Positions 1 through 9,021 are shown, counted from the first letter of the stretch. The stretch: DNA of 64,000 bases from JAIROC01 sp031553535 (GCA_031553535.1 JAVBLM010000003.1:1-64000), one strand, 5' to 3'. A program made the numbers and translations. The notes: generated from the sequence alone by a model not told the origin.

Positions 1-129
1 GAATTCACGTTATATTAATAATTGAAATTTTATTATATAAATCGGATGGAGGCTTCATTTATAAAACATAGAATCTTATTCCCAATCATAATATCATAAT
101 AAATCATTTCGATATTGTTTAAACAAACT

Positions 130-166
130 AAATTTTGACCCCGAACTCACGTTATTATAGAAACAA
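130..166. repeat. Copy of a dispersed CCCCGAAYTCACGTTA motif
   Basis: The stretch contains CCCCGAACTCACGTTATTAT. A close copy, CCCCGAATTCACGTTAGTAA, lies at about 55110-55130, and the window begins inside a third (GAATTCACGTTATATTAATA at 1-20). All three are in gene-free DNA. This suggests a short dispersed intergenic repeat of this genome; its function is not evident. The rest of 1-221 holds nothing else that I recognise. Confidence 0.5.
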
Positions 167-221
167 AGTGATTAGCTTAATCCAAAAGTTATTACAAGTA
201 ATATAAAGTATCTAAAACAAT

Positions 222-1142
222 ATGGGAATCCCGACATCGAGAACAAAAGAAAAAGCAACAATAAAAATAAACGCTGATAGCTGCACCGGTTGCGGTAAAT
301 GTGTAGACACCTGTAATGATTACAGTTTGATCATTGAAAATGAAAAGGCAAAAGTTAACAGCAATCCCATTTTCGGATGTATTGCTTGCGGACACTGTAT
401 GGCCGTTTGTCCTCATGGAGCGATAAGCATTCACGGCAGGACATTGTCTCCGGATGACATGTTCGATTTACCATCTGCCGAAAGTATGGCCGATTACAAC
501 CACCTTTTGGCATTGCTGCAAAGAAGACGGAGTACCCGTAAATTTTCCGACAAAAGAGTAGAACCCGAAATTATCGAAAAGATACTTGATGCAGCTAAAA
601 CGTCTCCTATGGGATATCCTCCATCTGATGTTAATATCCTTGTCTTGGACACGAAGGAAAAGAACCATAAATTTGCCGGGGATTTTTGTACGTATCTAAA
701 AGGTATGAAGTGGCTCGTGTCAGGATGGTTCCTGGCTCTGATGCGCCCGTTTTGGGGAAAAATCACTGACGAAACATTCCGAAATTTTGTCAAACCGGCT
801 TTTAATATTTACATCGGCGAAATGGACAAAGGTATTAATGTGGTGACTTACGATGCACCGTTGACAATCTATTTCTACGGCTCGCCATTTGCCGATCCTG
901 CCGACCCGATTGTAGCAGCCACTACAGCTATGTATGCTGCTGAGTCGTTAGGATTATCAACTTGTATGCTCGGCGCAATACACCCACTCATTCAACATGG
1001 CGGAGAGGCAAAAAAATTCAGAAAGAAATACGGCATCAAATTTAAAAGTAGAGAAGGTATCTTTGTAATTTTCGGCTATTCGGCAGTCAAATACCAAAAA
1101 GGACTGAAAAGAACATTTGCATCAACCACATTTATTGAATAA
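222..1142 (+). CDS. Nitroreductase family protein with N-terminal 4Fe-4S ferredoxin domain
   Basis: 306 aa. The N-terminus carries two bacterial-type [4Fe-4S] motifs: CTGCGKCVDTC (about residues 21-31) and CIACGHCMAVCP (about 53-64). A nitroreductase-fold domain follows, beginning about residue 95 with RRRSTRKFSDKRVEP, the FMN phosphate-binding RRSxRxF signature. Proteins of this build are common in anaerobes and are predicted flavin/iron-sulfur oxidoreductases that pass electrons from the clusters to FMN; the substrate is unknown. No signal peptide is visible, so it should be cytoplasmic. The ATG at 222 gives a normal N-terminus. It is the first gene of a tight same-strand series ending at 3126, with 26 nt to the next gene. 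Family assignment is firm, the physiological reaction is not known. Confidence 0.9.
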   Translation: MGIPTSRTKEKATIKINADSCTGCGKCVDTCNDYSLIIENEKAKVNSNPIFGCIACGHCMAVCPHGAISIHGRTLSPDDMFDLPSAESMADYNHLLALLQRRRSTRKFSDKRVEPEIIEKILDAAKTSPMGYPPSDVNILVLDTKEKNHKFAGDFCTYLKGMKWLVSGWFLALMRPFWGKITDETFRNFVKPAFNIYIGEMDKGINVVTYDAPLTIYFYGSPFADPADPIVAATTAMYAAESLGLSTCMLGAIHPLIQHGGEAKKFRKKYGIKFKSREGIFVIFGYSAVKYQKGLKRTFASTTFIE

Positions 1143-1168
1143 ACGATTTCAACATATATCAATATTTC

Positions 1169-1891
1169 ATGAAAACACAAACTATATTAACAGAAATCAG
1201 ACAGACATTAGAACATAATATAGATGAAAAGACCGTATCCACAGGGAAAAACTTCTTCAAAGAAGATATCAAAATGTATGGAGTTAAAGTTCCCGTTGTA
1301 AATAAAATCAGCAAACAATATTTCGACTTATTAAAAGATTATTCCAAACAAGATATATTCAACTTATGCGAAGAATTATGGAAATCAGGATATAATGAAG
1401 AATCGTACATTGCCTGTAACTGGTCGTATTATATACATAAAGAATACACCCCATCCGATTTTAATGTTTTTGAGCATTGGGTAAATAAGTATGTTACAAA
1501 TTGGGCATCCTGCGATACGTTGTGTAATCATACGATCGGAACATTTGTTGAAATGTATCCCGATTATATTGCAGAGTTAAAAAAATGGGCAAAATCAAAT
1601 AATCGTTGGACTAAACGGGCTTCTACCGTAACGTTGATTATTCCGGCAAGAAAAGGATTATTTCTGCATGATATACTGGAAATTGCAGACATCCTGTTGC
1701 TCGACCCGGATGATCTGGTTCAAAAAGGATATGGATGGATGCTGAAAGCCGCCAGCGAAGCACATCAAACCGAAATCTTTAATTATGTCATGATAAACAA
1801 AAGAACCATGCCCCGTACCGCTTTACGCTATGCCATAGAAAAGATGCCCGGCGAGTTGAAAAAGAAGGCTATGGAAAAAACTGTTAATTAA
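1169..1891 (+). CDS. AlkD-like DNA alkylation repair protein
   Basis: 240 aa, all-helical, matching the DNA_alkylation (AlkD/AlkC HEAT-like repeat) family in length and pattern. Early in the protein is MYGVKVPVVNKISKQYF, the usual 'GVxxPxxR/K' region. The middle segment VNKYVTNWASCDTLCNH corresponds to the family's 'xxxWdxvDxxc' block, which carries the catalytic-site Trp and Asp; both are present here. Known members excise N3- and N7-alkylated purines without base flipping. It sits 26 nt after the nitroreductase and 25 nt before an ATPase, so it is probably co-transcribed. The ATG at 1169 is the natural start. Activity on a particular lesion cannot be read from sequence. Confidence 0.88.
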   Translation: MKTQTILTEIRQTLEHNIDEKTVSTGKNFFKEDIKMYGVKVPVVNKISKQYFDLLKDYSKQDIFNLCEELWKSGYNEESYIACNWSYYIHKEYTPSDFNVFEHWVNKYVTNWASCDTLCNHTIGTFVEMYPDYIAELKKWAKSNNRWTKRASTVTLIIPARKGLFLHDILEIADILLLDPDDLVQKGYGWMLKAASEAHQTEIFNYVMINKRTMPRTALRYAIEKMPGELKKKAMEKTVN

Positions 1892-1916
1892 AGAACTTAT
1901 TTAAAAACATTCCAAA

Positions 1917-2483
1917 ATGTTTTATAATGAAAACTTTTATGTTATAACGGGAGGCCCGGGTGCAGGAAAAACAACTTTACTGAAAGAACTCCATAAAGAA
2001 CAATATCCTGTTGTACCGGAAATTGCCAGAGAAATTATTCAGGAGGAGATAGCACAAGAAGGAAACAGCTTACCTTGGAAGGACAAAGAATCATACACTG
2101 ATTTAATGCTGGAAAGATCTGTGAAGAGCTATATCGATGTTTTTAACAAAGCTTTTGAAATCCCTGTATTTTTTGACCGGGGAATCATAGATAGCATTTG
2201 CTATGCACAAATGATCGGATTAGACATTTCTGAAAAAATGAAGTTGTATGTCAAACAGTTTGTATATAATCAATATGTTTTTATTCTTCCTCCCTGGCGA
2301 GAAATCTACCTAACCGATACCGAAAGAAAACAGGATTGGGAAGAAGCAAAAGCAACTTATATAAAGATGGAAGAAGCCTATAAGCAATTCGGCTACAAAA
2401 TGATAGAAGTACCTAAAGATACGGTGGAAAAACGAAAAGAATTCGTGTTAAATAAAATAAAAAAAACGCCCAAACCGTTGTAG
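1917..2483 (+). CDS. AAA_28-type P-loop ATPase
   Basis: 188 aa. The protein opens directly into a P-loop: YVITGGPGAGKTTLLKEL (Walker A GGPGAGKTT about residues 12-20). EIPVFFDRGIIDSICYAQ about residues 80-97 serves as the acidic second motif, and FILPPWREIYLTDTERKQDW with conserved arginines follows. This pattern fits the small AAA_28 family of predicted ATPases/kinases, related to the kinase domain of NadR-type proteins. No substrate-binding partner domain is fused. It lies 25 nt after the alkylation repair gene and 5 nt before the next gene. The family call is good; whether it phosphorylates a small molecule or acts as an ATPase is not known. Confidence 0.82.
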   Translation: MFYNENFYVITGGPGAGKTTLLKELHKEQYPVVPEIAREIIQEEIAQEGNSLPWKDKESYTDLMLERSVKSYIDVFNKAFEIPVFFDRGIIDSICYAQMIGLDISEKMKLYVKQFVYNQYVFILPPWREIYLTDTERKQDWEEAKATYIKMEEAYKQFGYKMIEVPKDTVEKRKEFVLNKIKKTPKPL

Positions 2484-2488
2484 TAATA

Positions 2489-2917
2489 ATGGAACAAAGA
2501 GATTATCTTCAACGGCAGATTGAACAATTAGGACAAATCTTAGGAAAGATCCTGGCAAATTTACTTAATTTAAAAAGTAAAGGCCAGGTAATTGGAAATA
2601 TCGAGATAATAGATCAAACGCTGAAAAGTGAACTGAATTTCGACTTTGATGCATTGCTTGCCCTCTCACCGGATGAGTTTATTGATAAGTTGAAAACAGA
2701 AAAAAGCTTTAGTGATGAAAATCTTATTATGCTGGTAGAGATTTTAATACTGATTGCAGACGAATATTCCGATAGGGATAATAGGAAAGAAGAAAGTAAA
2801 ATGATCTATCAAAAATGTTTACTAATATATGAGTATCTTGAAAAAACAAGTACGCTTTATTCCTTAACCCGCCCGATGGAAATAGAACAAATAAAAACTA
2901 AAATACAACAATTATGA
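2489..2917 (+). CDS. Small helical protein of unknown function
   Basis: 142 aa, highly charged, no signal peptide or membrane segment. The N-terminus (MEQRDYLQRQIEQLGQIL) looks amphipathic and helical. The C-terminal half (DEYSDRDNRKEESKMIYQKC onward) has the spacing of TPR-like helix pairs. It resembles small soluble proteins that Bacteroidales encode beside housekeeping operons, possibly of the DUF6483 type, but I do not recognise a family with certainty. It is 5 nt downstream of the ATPase and its stop overlaps the next start (ATGA at 2914), so translational coupling within the operon is likely. Confidence 0.75.
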   Translation: MEQRDYLQRQIEQLGQILGKILANLLNLKSKGQVIGNIEIIDQTLKSELNFDFDALLALSPDEFIDKLKTEKSFSDENLIMLVEILILIADEYSDRDNRKEESKMIYQKCLLIYEYLEKTSTLYSLTRPMEIEQIKTKIQQL

Positions 2918-3126
2918 ATAGCTGGATTACAATAGCAACTTTTATGCATCCGTTTCAAGCTCATCTTGCTAAAACAAAACTCGAATCTGAAGGAATTGAC
3001 GTTCTTATACAAGATGAACTGACTGCCCAGATCTATTCCACTGCAATCGGGGGAGTTAAGCTGCAAGTCGAAGAATCGAATGTTGAAAAAGCTACTCAGA
3101 TTCTAAAAGAATCCGGAACTATATAA
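2914..3126 (+). CDS. DUF2007 family small protein
   Basis: 70 aa. The sequence runs MNSWITIATFMHPFQAHLAK, then LESEGIDVLIQDELT and GGVKLQVEESNVEKATQIL. This is the ferredoxin-like alpha-beta fold of DUF2007 ('putative signal transducing protein', related to PII-like folds): a strand, a helix that 'spans' the residue pair AHLAK, a strand with the ID-V pattern, and a closing helix KATQILKESG. The start overlaps the previous stop by four bases. It is the last gene of the operon that begins at 222. The role of the family is unknown; the name reflects fold similarity only. Confidence 0.82.
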   Translation: MNSWITIATFMHPFQAHLAKTKLESEGIDVLIQDELTAQIYSTAIGGVKLQVEESNVEKATQILKESGTI

Positions 3127-3132
3127 TCTAAA

Positions 3133-3225
3133 ATGACAAAAGAATATTTTAGATACACTCTTCCTGAAATGTATCGTTGCTTCAATTGTGAAAAAGTCCA
3201 AAATGATTTATGTCTAAATATGTAA
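3133..3225 (+). CDS. Possible 30-aa small ORF
   Basis: An ATG six bases after the DUF2007 stop opens a 30-codon frame, MTKEYFRYTLPEMYRCFNCE followed by a second Cys-containing stretch. The CxxC pair could be a metal site, but the frame is short, has no convincing ribosome-binding site and may be chance. The remaining DNA up to 3383 is very AT-rich and shows nothing else. Confidence 0.2.
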   Translation: MTKEYFRYTLPEMYRCFNCEKVQNDLCLNM

Positions 3226-3383
3226 TAATAAGCATGCTACATAAAGTTTATATCAGTTGTTTTATTCTCTTTCCAACCTCATAAAAATAAAAAACAAATA
3301 TATTTTAATTCATTCATTATCATTTATTTGAAATATATTTTCTTTTCTGTTTGAACTTTTATAAATCTTATTTGATTAATAAG

Positions 3384-3391
3384 TAATTTTG
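3384..3391 (+). promoter_or_regulatory. -7 promoter element for the ATP-grasp gene
   Basis: TAATTTTG fits the Bacteroidota TAnnTTTG consensus and ends 21 nt before the ATG at 3413. No convincing -33 TTTG sits at the usual distance. Because this element overlaps an in-frame TTG at 3389, it argues against that upstream start. Confidence 0.5.
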
Positions 3392-3412
3392 TGCCCTTAT
3401 TATAATAACTTT

Positions 3413-4879
3413 ATGAATAGCGTATTAATTCTGCTAGATAGCCTTAATGATTGGAAACCATATTATGAAACCAACAGTATTGTAACCGTTTCCGATTATT
3501 TAAAATACAAACTACATGGGAAAGAACCGCAACTTGTTATCAACCTAAGTAATGATTATAGCTATAACTCCGAAGGATATTATTGTTCATTACTTGCTCA
3601 AGCCAGAGGTCATAAAATTATACCGGGTGTTGAAATAATCAACAAACTTGAGGCCGGCACGGGAATCCGCATGGATCGGAATTTACAAAAGTTGTGTTAT
3701 CAATGGATCCAGAAGAATAATATAACAGACGATATTTGGTATTTGAATATTTATTTCGGGACATGTAAAGAAGAAGGATTGGGAAAAATCGCCCGCTTCA
3801 TCTTCGATAATTATCCTTGTCCTTTATTAAAAATAGGATTTAATACAAGACCACGGAATCAAATCGAAACGATACAAGCACTATCGCTCAAACAGCTAAA
3901 TGAGGAGGAACAGGATTATTTTGCCAATGCACTTGACAATTTCAATAAAAAAGTCTGGAGAGTTCCACGTATTCCAAAGTCCACTCGCTATAGTCTTGCC
4001 ATCCTGTATGATCCGGAAGAAAAATTTCCACCGAGTGATAAAAAAGCATTGAATAAATTTCTGGAAATATCAAAAAAAATGAATATTCATGCTGAACTGA
4101 TTACGGAAGAAGATGCCATGCGTTTAATGGAATTTGATGCATTATTCATTCGTATGACTACTTCCCTTAATCACATTACATTCCATTTGTCGCAAAAGGC
4201 CACACTAAACGATATGGTAGTTATTGACGATCCTCTATCTATTATACGTTGCACAAATAAAGTATATTTAAATGAGTTGTTAGATAAAGAAAAAATCCCG
4301 GCGCCGGCATCTCTGTTAATATTCAGGTCCAACGAAAACTCATTTGATAAAATCAGTGAACAGTTGGGTGTACCATTCATTTTAAAAATTCCTGATGGGT
4401 CTTTTTCTCATGGAATACAAAAAATAACAAATGAGGAAGAATTAAATAATGCGTTAAGCGTCCTGTTCGAAAAATCAGCTATTTTACTTGCCCAGAAATT
4501 TATTCCTACGGAATTCGATTGGCGAATCGGAATACTCAATGGAGAAGCCATTTTTGCCTGTAAGTACTATATGGCCAAAGGACATTGGCAGATATACAAT
4601 CATTCCGATACGGGGAAAAACAAAACCGGTCTGGTAGATACTATTCCCATATATCAGGTTCCACAAAATGTACTTAAGACTGCAATTAAGGCAACCGCAT
4701 GTATAGGAAAAGGATTGTATGGTGTCGATTTAAAAGTAGTTAACGGGCAGGCAATAGTTATTGAAATAAATGACAATCCGAGTATTGATCACGGAATAGA
4801 AGACGCTATATTGGGAGATGAATTATATTACAGAATCCTGAATTACTTTGTTCGTTCAATGGAATTAAAACATCATTAA
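3413..4879 (+). CDS. RimK-like ATP-grasp ligase with RLAN N-terminal domain
   Basis: 488 aa. The first about 160 residues (MNSVLILLDSLNDWKPYYE onward) match the RLAN domain that precedes the ATP-grasp module in a distinct RimK-like group. The ATP-grasp fold runs from about residue 270 to 480. Visible parts are the pre-grasp RCTNKVYLNELLDKEKIPAP, the lysine-bearing VPFILKIPDGSFSHGI, the FDWRIGILNGEAIFACKYYM strand pair and the metal-binding VVIEINDNPSI near the C-terminus. RimK relatives join glutamate or other amino acids to peptides, proteins or small molecules; RLAN members are predicted peptide or amine ligases whose substrate is unknown. In many proteobacteria the gene neighbours a GNAT/peptidase partner, which is absent here. 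I chose the ATG at 3413 because the in-frame TTG 24 nt upstream lies in the promoter. Confidence 0.87.
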   Translation: MNSVLILLDSLNDWKPYYETNSIVTVSDYLKYKLHGKEPQLVINLSNDYSYNSEGYYCSLLAQARGHKIIPGVEIINKLEAGTGIRMDRNLQKLCYQWIQKNNITDDIWYLNIYFGTCKEEGLGKIARFIFDNYPCPLLKIGFNTRPRNQIETIQALSLKQLNEEEQDYFANALDNFNKKVWRVPRIPKSTRYSLAILYDPEEKFPPSDKKALNKFLEISKKMNIHAELITEEDAMRLMEFDALFIRMTTSLNHITFHLSQKATLNDMVVIDDPLSIIRCTNKVYLNELLDKEKIPAPASLLIFRSNENSFDKISEQLGVPFILKIPDGSFSHGIQKITNEEELNNALSVLFEKSAILLAQKFIPTEFDWRIGILNGEAIFACKYYMAKGHWQIYNHSDTGKNKTGLVDTIPIYQVPQNVLKTAIKATACIGKGLYGVDLKVVNGQAIVIEINDNPSIDHGIEDAILGDELYYRILNYFVRSMELKHH

Positions 4880-4882
4880 TAC

Positions 4883-4907
4883 CATATAGATAAGGAATAT
4901 CTATATG
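4883..4907. repeat. Perfect 10-bp hairpin after the ATP-grasp gene
   Basis: CATATAGATA and TATCTATATG form a perfect stem around AGGAA, three bases after the stop codon. There is no T-run, so it may act as an mRNA 3' end stabiliser rather than as a classical terminator. Confidence 0.5.
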
Positions 4908-5041
4908 CCGATTGGCAATTCATGCTTTCAAATAAAAAAGTCATACTGTTTTAAAAACCTAAACAAGAGTAATATATTGTCTTAGGTAGTTATCTGTTTA
5001 CTTTTATTATAAGACAACTTCTATTTTCAGATAATAAATTA

Positions 5042-5049
5042 TACCTTTG
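5042..5049 (+). promoter_or_regulatory. -7 promoter element for the ABC exporter operon
   Basis: TACCTTTG matches TAnnTTTG exactly and ends 24 nt before the ATG at 5074. An in-frame TTG lies inside the element, so the ATG is the better start. Confidence 0.6.
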
Positions 5050-5073
5050 CTAAAATCGAACATAAAATCAACT

Positions 5074-6570
5074 ATGATCATATTTCGTTTAATAAAACAT
5101 AATTGGCTGAAGAATATTCGTTCAAAAGCATTTCATAAAAATCTGGTTGTAAATATCATATTGGGGTTATCCGCACTATATCTCGCTGTGATGTTTCTTA
5201 TATTAGGCCTAGGGTTAAGAACTATTCTCGAGCAATTTAACTTGCCATTAAATCCTGTAGAAATATTTCATGGAGCAACTTTATATTTGATATTGGGAGC
5301 GATATTGTTTCGTTTTTTTATGCAGCAGCTAAATACGATAGATTTACAATTTTACCAGACACTTCCTATCAAGCGTTCTACCCTTGTCAATTTCATAATA
5401 GCTAAACCTTTGTTTTCCCTTTTTAATTATCTGACTTTATTGATTGTAATTCCATTTGCAATAAATACTGTTTCAGATTATTACGGAACAAGTACTGCTT
5501 TTCAATTTATTTTTAATTTTATTATCCTTATCTGGTTTGATTCATTATTTACTTCCCTTTTAAAACGTAAGTTCAACTCGGGCATATTGGTATCTTTGAT
5601 CCTGATTGGCATAATAATCCTGTTCATTGTATTGGAATACTTTAAAGTATTTTCTTTATTTAATACTTCTCAACATGTCTTTGATTTCTTGTCTCAAAAC
5701 CTGTTCGGAAGTCTATTAATGCTCACATTGCCCGTTATTGCATTAGCTTTGAACAAATTGTTCTTCTCTAGAAACTATTATCCCGAACAATTCAATAAAA
5801 AGATTATTAAAGATAATCCGAATAATGCAAAAAACGATTTATCTTTCTTAACCCGCTTTGGAGCAATTGGCAATTTGATTTCCTTGGAATTGAAATTAAT
5901 TTTGAGACACAAACGGACAAAGTCTGTTCTTTATATGTCTGCCATTTTCCCTCTCTTTTTTGGGTTCTTCATCTATTCAAGCGGACAATACGATTTGAAT
6001 TACGGATATATGTTTTTTATGGCTATACTTATCGTAGGGTTCCCCATGATGAATTTCGGACAATGGATTATCAGCTGCGACGGAAGTTATTTCGATGGAT
6101 TAATGACCAAGAACGTCTCAATAAATAATTATCTTACAGCAAATTATTTTCTTTTATCAATATTTACGGTATGTGCTTTTATTTTTACCATACCCTGTTT
6201 TTTTATCAGCAGGGAAATAATATATATGCACACTGCTGCATTGTTATATAACATAGGTGTAAATATTCCTCTTATGATTTTCTTTGCTACTTATAGCACA
6301 AAACGCCTTGAGTTGGCACAAAATTCTGCTTTTAATTACCAGGGAACATCATTCAGGCATTTCCTGATCATGATCCCTATCTTAATTATTCCAATGATAC
6401 TCACTTTGATATTATCATTAACTTTGAGCGATACGCATATCGGGTTATATATATTAGCCGGAATCGGTTTATTAGGTATTCTAGTTTATAAATACATTAT
6501 TAATCTATGTGTAAAGCAATTCAACAAAAGGAAATATATATTAACACAAGGGTTTCGAGAAAGAGAATAA
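5074..6570 (+). CDS. ABC transporter permease, DUF5687 family
   Basis: 498 aa, strongly hydrophobic with about 12 predicted membrane helices, for example VNIILGLSALYLAVMFLILG near residues 28-47 and ILIIPMILTLILSLTLS near the C-terminus. The cytoplasmic start MIIFRLIKHNWLKNIRSKAF and the segment YQTLPIKRSTLVNFI are typical of the DUF5687 permeases found only in Bacteroidota, which resemble ABC-2 exporters. An ATP-binding subunit follows 22 nt downstream, so the two genes probably form one exporter; the cargo is unknown. The start codon is the ATG at 5074, since the upstream TTG is in the promoter. Confidence 0.85.
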   Translation: MIIFRLIKHNWLKNIRSKAFHKNLVVNIILGLSALYLAVMFLILGLGLRTILEQFNLPLNPVEIFHGATLYLILGAILFRFFMQQLNTIDLQFYQTLPIKRSTLVNFIIAKPLFSLFNYLTLLIVIPFAINTVSDYYGTSTAFQFIFNFIILIWFDSLFTSLLKRKFNSGILVSLILIGIIILFIVLEYFKVFSLFNTSQHVFDFLSQNLFGSLLMLTLPVIALALNKLFFSRNYYPEQFNKKIIKDNPNNAKNDLSFLTRFGAIGNLISLELKLILRHKRTKSVLYMSAIFPLFFGFFIYSSGQYDLNYGYMFFMAILIVGFPMMNFGQWIISCDGSYFDGLMTKNVSINNYLTANYFLLSIFTVCAFIFTIPCFFISREIIYMHTAALLYNIGVNIPLMIFFATYSTKRLELAQNSAFNYQGTSFRHFLIMIPILIIPMILTLILSLTLSDTHIGLYILAGIGLLGILVYKYIINLCVKQFNKRKYILTQGFRERE

Positions 6571-6592
6571 CAGAATTTAAACAGAACCAAAC

Positions 6593-7288
6593 ATGATACA
6601 ACTATTCAACCTGCAGAAATTTTATAATGGTATCGCAGTATTAAATATTCCTGAATTAGCCATTCCAAGAGGAGAAAGCTTTGGATTGGTAGGAAACAAT
6701 GGTGCCGGCAAAACTACTCTATTCCGCTTAATCCTGGATTTAATCGAACCATCAAACGGATATGTTGAAGTTGAAAGCAAAAAAGTAGAGCGAAATGATG
6801 AATGGAAATCAATTGTCGGTTCTTTTCTGGATGAAGGATTTCTGATTGATTTTTTAACCGCAGAAGAATATTTTTTATTCGTAGGCAAATTATATAACAA
6901 GTCAAAGGAAAATACCATGTTATTCCTGGAATCCATGGAAGATTTTTTTAATGGTGAGGTATTAGGAACGAAGAAATTAATCCGGGATTTTTCCAAAGGA
7001 AACCAAAAGAAAATCGGAATTGTAGCAGCGCTACTTGGAAACCCTAAAATATTAATACTAGATGAACCTTTTACCGCTCTTGACCCTTCTTCTCAGATCC
7101 GATTAAAACGTATGTTAAATCAACTACAGGAAACGACAGATATAACCATGCTAATCTCAAGCCATGATTTAAATCACGTCACTGATGTATGTAAACGCAT
7201 CGTAGTACTCGAAAAAGGGACTGTCGTTAAAGACATAAAAACCGGTACGGATACCCTCAAAGAACTGGAATGCTATTTTGCCGTATAA
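6593..7288 (+). CDS. ABC transporter ATP-binding protein
   Basis: 231 aa. Nucleotide-binding motifs are clear: Walker A GNNGAGKTTLF (about residues 34-44), a variant signature FSKGNQKKIGI (about 134-144), Walker B ILILDEPFTALDP (about 152-164) and the switch ISSHDL (about 188-193). The C of the usual LSGGQ is replaced by FSKGN, which is common in ABC-2 type subunits of this phylum. It sits 22 nt after the DUF5687 permease and must energise it. Fourteen bases separate its stop from the GNAT start at 7302, so that gene may share the transcript. Confidence 0.92.
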   Translation: MIQLFNLQKFYNGIAVLNIPELAIPRGESFGLVGNNGAGKTTLFRLILDLIEPSNGYVEVESKKVERNDEWKSIVGSFLDEGFLIDFLTAEEYFLFVGKLYNKSKENTMLFLESMEDFFNGEVLGTKKLIRDFSKGNQKKIGIVAALLGNPKILILDEPFTALDPSSQIRLKRMLNQLQETTDITMLISSHDLNHVTDVCKRIVVLEKGTVVKDIKTGTDTLKELECYFAV

Positions 7289-7301
7289 ATATAGGATGAC
7301 A

Positions 7302-7835
7302 ATGACTGAAAATTTCATTTTACGGCCATGGCAATTATCTGATAAGTTATCTTTAACCGAAAATGCCAATAATATCCATATCTGGAACAATGTCAGGGAT
7401 TATTTTCCACATCCTTATACCGTAAACGATGGGGAACGATATATAAACCTGGTAATGAAAAAACCAAAACCTCATACCGAGTTCGCTATTGATGTTGAGA
7501 ACAAAGCCGTAGGTGGAATAGGAATAGTTTTAAATCCGGATGTGGAAAGAATAACCGCAGAAATCGGATATTGGTTGGGAGAAGCATATTGGAATAGAGG
7601 AATAATGACCCATGTTGTAAAAGAAATGACGGAATATGTATTCGAACACTTTCCGATCTTAAAACTATATGCTCCCGTATTTGAATTCAATATCGCATCT
7701 CAGAAGGTACTGGAAAAAGCAGGCTTCCAGCGGGAAGCTATATTAAAAAAGGGTGCCATCAAAAATGGAAAAATCATAGATATATATTATTACAGTTTAC
7801 TAACAGAAGCCACACAAGTTACAAATCATGGCTAA
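7302..7835 (+). CDS. GNAT N-acetyltransferase, RimJ/RimL type
   Basis: 177 aa from the ATG at 7302 (an in-frame ATG at 7296 is also possible; a TTG at 7278 would overlap the ABC gene). The start TENFILRPWQLSDKLSLTEN is the classic beta-1/alpha-1 of RimJ/RimL-like acetyltransferases. The core AEIGYWLGEAYWNRGIMTH contains the acetyl-CoA-binding turn, and FNIASQKVLEKAGF is the conserved 'NxxSxxvleKxGF' motif. These enzymes acetylate amino groups of proteins or small molecules with acetyl-CoA. The substrate is unknown. Probably the last gene of the ABC operon. Confidence 0.88.
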   Translation: MTENFILRPWQLSDKLSLTENANNIHIWNNVRDYFPHPYTVNDGERYINLVMKKPKPHTEFAIDVENKAVGGIGIVLNPDVERITAEIGYWLGEAYWNRGIMTHVVKEMTEYVFEHFPILKLYAPVFEFNIASQKVLEKAGFQREAILKKGAIKNGKIIDIYYYSLLTEATQVTNHG

Positions 7836-7941
7836 TGGTTCATGATAAATGGTTAATACAACTTTTATCCATTTTATCGGCTTTATCTATTTTATCCCTT
7901 TTACCTGTTCCCTTCCCCGTATTGCATAATGTCTATCTGAG

Positions 7942-9021
7942 TTAATCCAGCATCAGGCTCATATAAGGATGATGCTGCGGAAAGATATGATAATCGGATG
8001 ATAAATCATCAATCCGGTAACCGAACAATAATCGCGTAAGCAAATTTATGTCTACTTCAAAGTCAAAATATTCATTTTGCTTTCGGATACAATTTCCCTT
8101 GTAAAGATAAAAAGCTCCATTGTTCTCCGAAATCCGGTCATCATTTACCTTTATTGTAATATCCAAAGAAGCATAAAAAGAAGCATACAACTGCAATGCT
8201 TTTTCCACATTTAATATGCGACCCATTCCGTATGGAATAGCCTTTTTATTATCAGAAACAGGTTCATATAAGTAAAGATTCTTTCCCGGATATTTTTTCA
8301 TCGCGAACCTTATTAATTGTTTTTTTATAATTTCCGAATCTGCTATTAAATCTTTAATTATTACTTCTTCTTCCGAAGAGGAACAGAAACAGATCCCACA
8401 AATCTTTTCCGATTCGTAACAAAGTAAAATTGTTCCGGAGAATAAGTTTAATTCCTTCCAAATAATTTTAAAATCATCAAAGCTTTTTGCTATGGACAAA
8501 TTCTGTTCTTTGCAATATTGATTATAAAAATAATATGCAGGTTTTATATTTGTATGATCCGATTCTAAAACAGAAAAAGAATCGGAAGAAACCTTATCTA
8601 AATCTAAGGAGACAGGAGTTAGTGAGTACTCAAAACAAATCGTATATCCATATTTTTGATAAAATTGAATCAACCATGGCTCTTGAGGAATCAAAGTAGT
8701 GAATATATCCCCCCTATTCCGCATTTCAAGAAAAGATTGAGACAACAACTGTCCCATAATACCTCTATTTTTATAACCGGGAAGCGTTGCCGCACCGGAA
8801 ATATACGACATCTTACAAAGATTATCATAAAATGTAACACCGTAAGGCAACATTTGTAGACAAGATACTACTTCATTTTCCATAGTATAAACTAATGTAT
8901 CTTCTTTTCTGTACTTTTCAGAAAAATACATGTCGATAAAACGTTGTGAATCTTCCGGAAAAGACGTTTGCCAGATATGAATAATATTCTGTTTTTGATC
9001 CTCTTTTGCGAATGTAATCAT
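7942..9021 (-). CDS. GNAT family N-acetyltransferase, two-domain (Eis-like)
   Basis: 359 aa. The N-terminal GNAT core shows MSYISGAATLPGYKNRGIMG (about residues 69-88), where GYKNRGIMGQLL is the acetyl-CoA-binding R/Q-x-x-G-x-G/A loop, followed by TLIPQEPWLIQFYQKYGYTI, a normal GNAT 'fYekyGF' end. The remaining about 200 residues look like the second GNAT-like and sterol-carrier-like part found in Eis-type enzymes. The start overlaps the stop of the upstream gene (9018-9905) by four bases on the minus strand, so the pair is translationally coupled. This arrangement, a GNAT next to a DUF2156 protein, is common in Bacteroidales. Substrate unknown. Confidence 0.82.
   Translation of the reverse strand: MITFAKEDQKQNIIHIWQTSFPEDSQRFIDMYFSEKYRKEDTLVYTMENEVVSCLQMLPYGVTFYDNLCKMSYISGAATLPGYKNRGIMGQLLSQSFLEMRNRGDIFTTLIPQEPWLIQFYQKYGYTICFEYSLTPVSLDLDKVSSDSFSVLESDHTNIKPAYYFYNQYCKEQNLSIAKSFDDFKIIWKELNLFSGTILLCYESEKICGICFCSSSEEEVIIKDLIADSEIIKKQLIRFAMKKYPGKNLYLYEPVSDNKKAIPYGMGRILNVEKALQLYASFYASLDITIKVNDDRISENNGAFYLYKGNCIRKQNEYFDFEVDINLLTRLLFGYRIDDLSSDYHIFPQHHPYMSLMLD

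Noticed and set aside
3389..3412. TTG start for the ATP-grasp gene
   Set aside because: The TTG lies inside the -7 promoter element. The same argument rejects TTG starts at 5047 and 12430.
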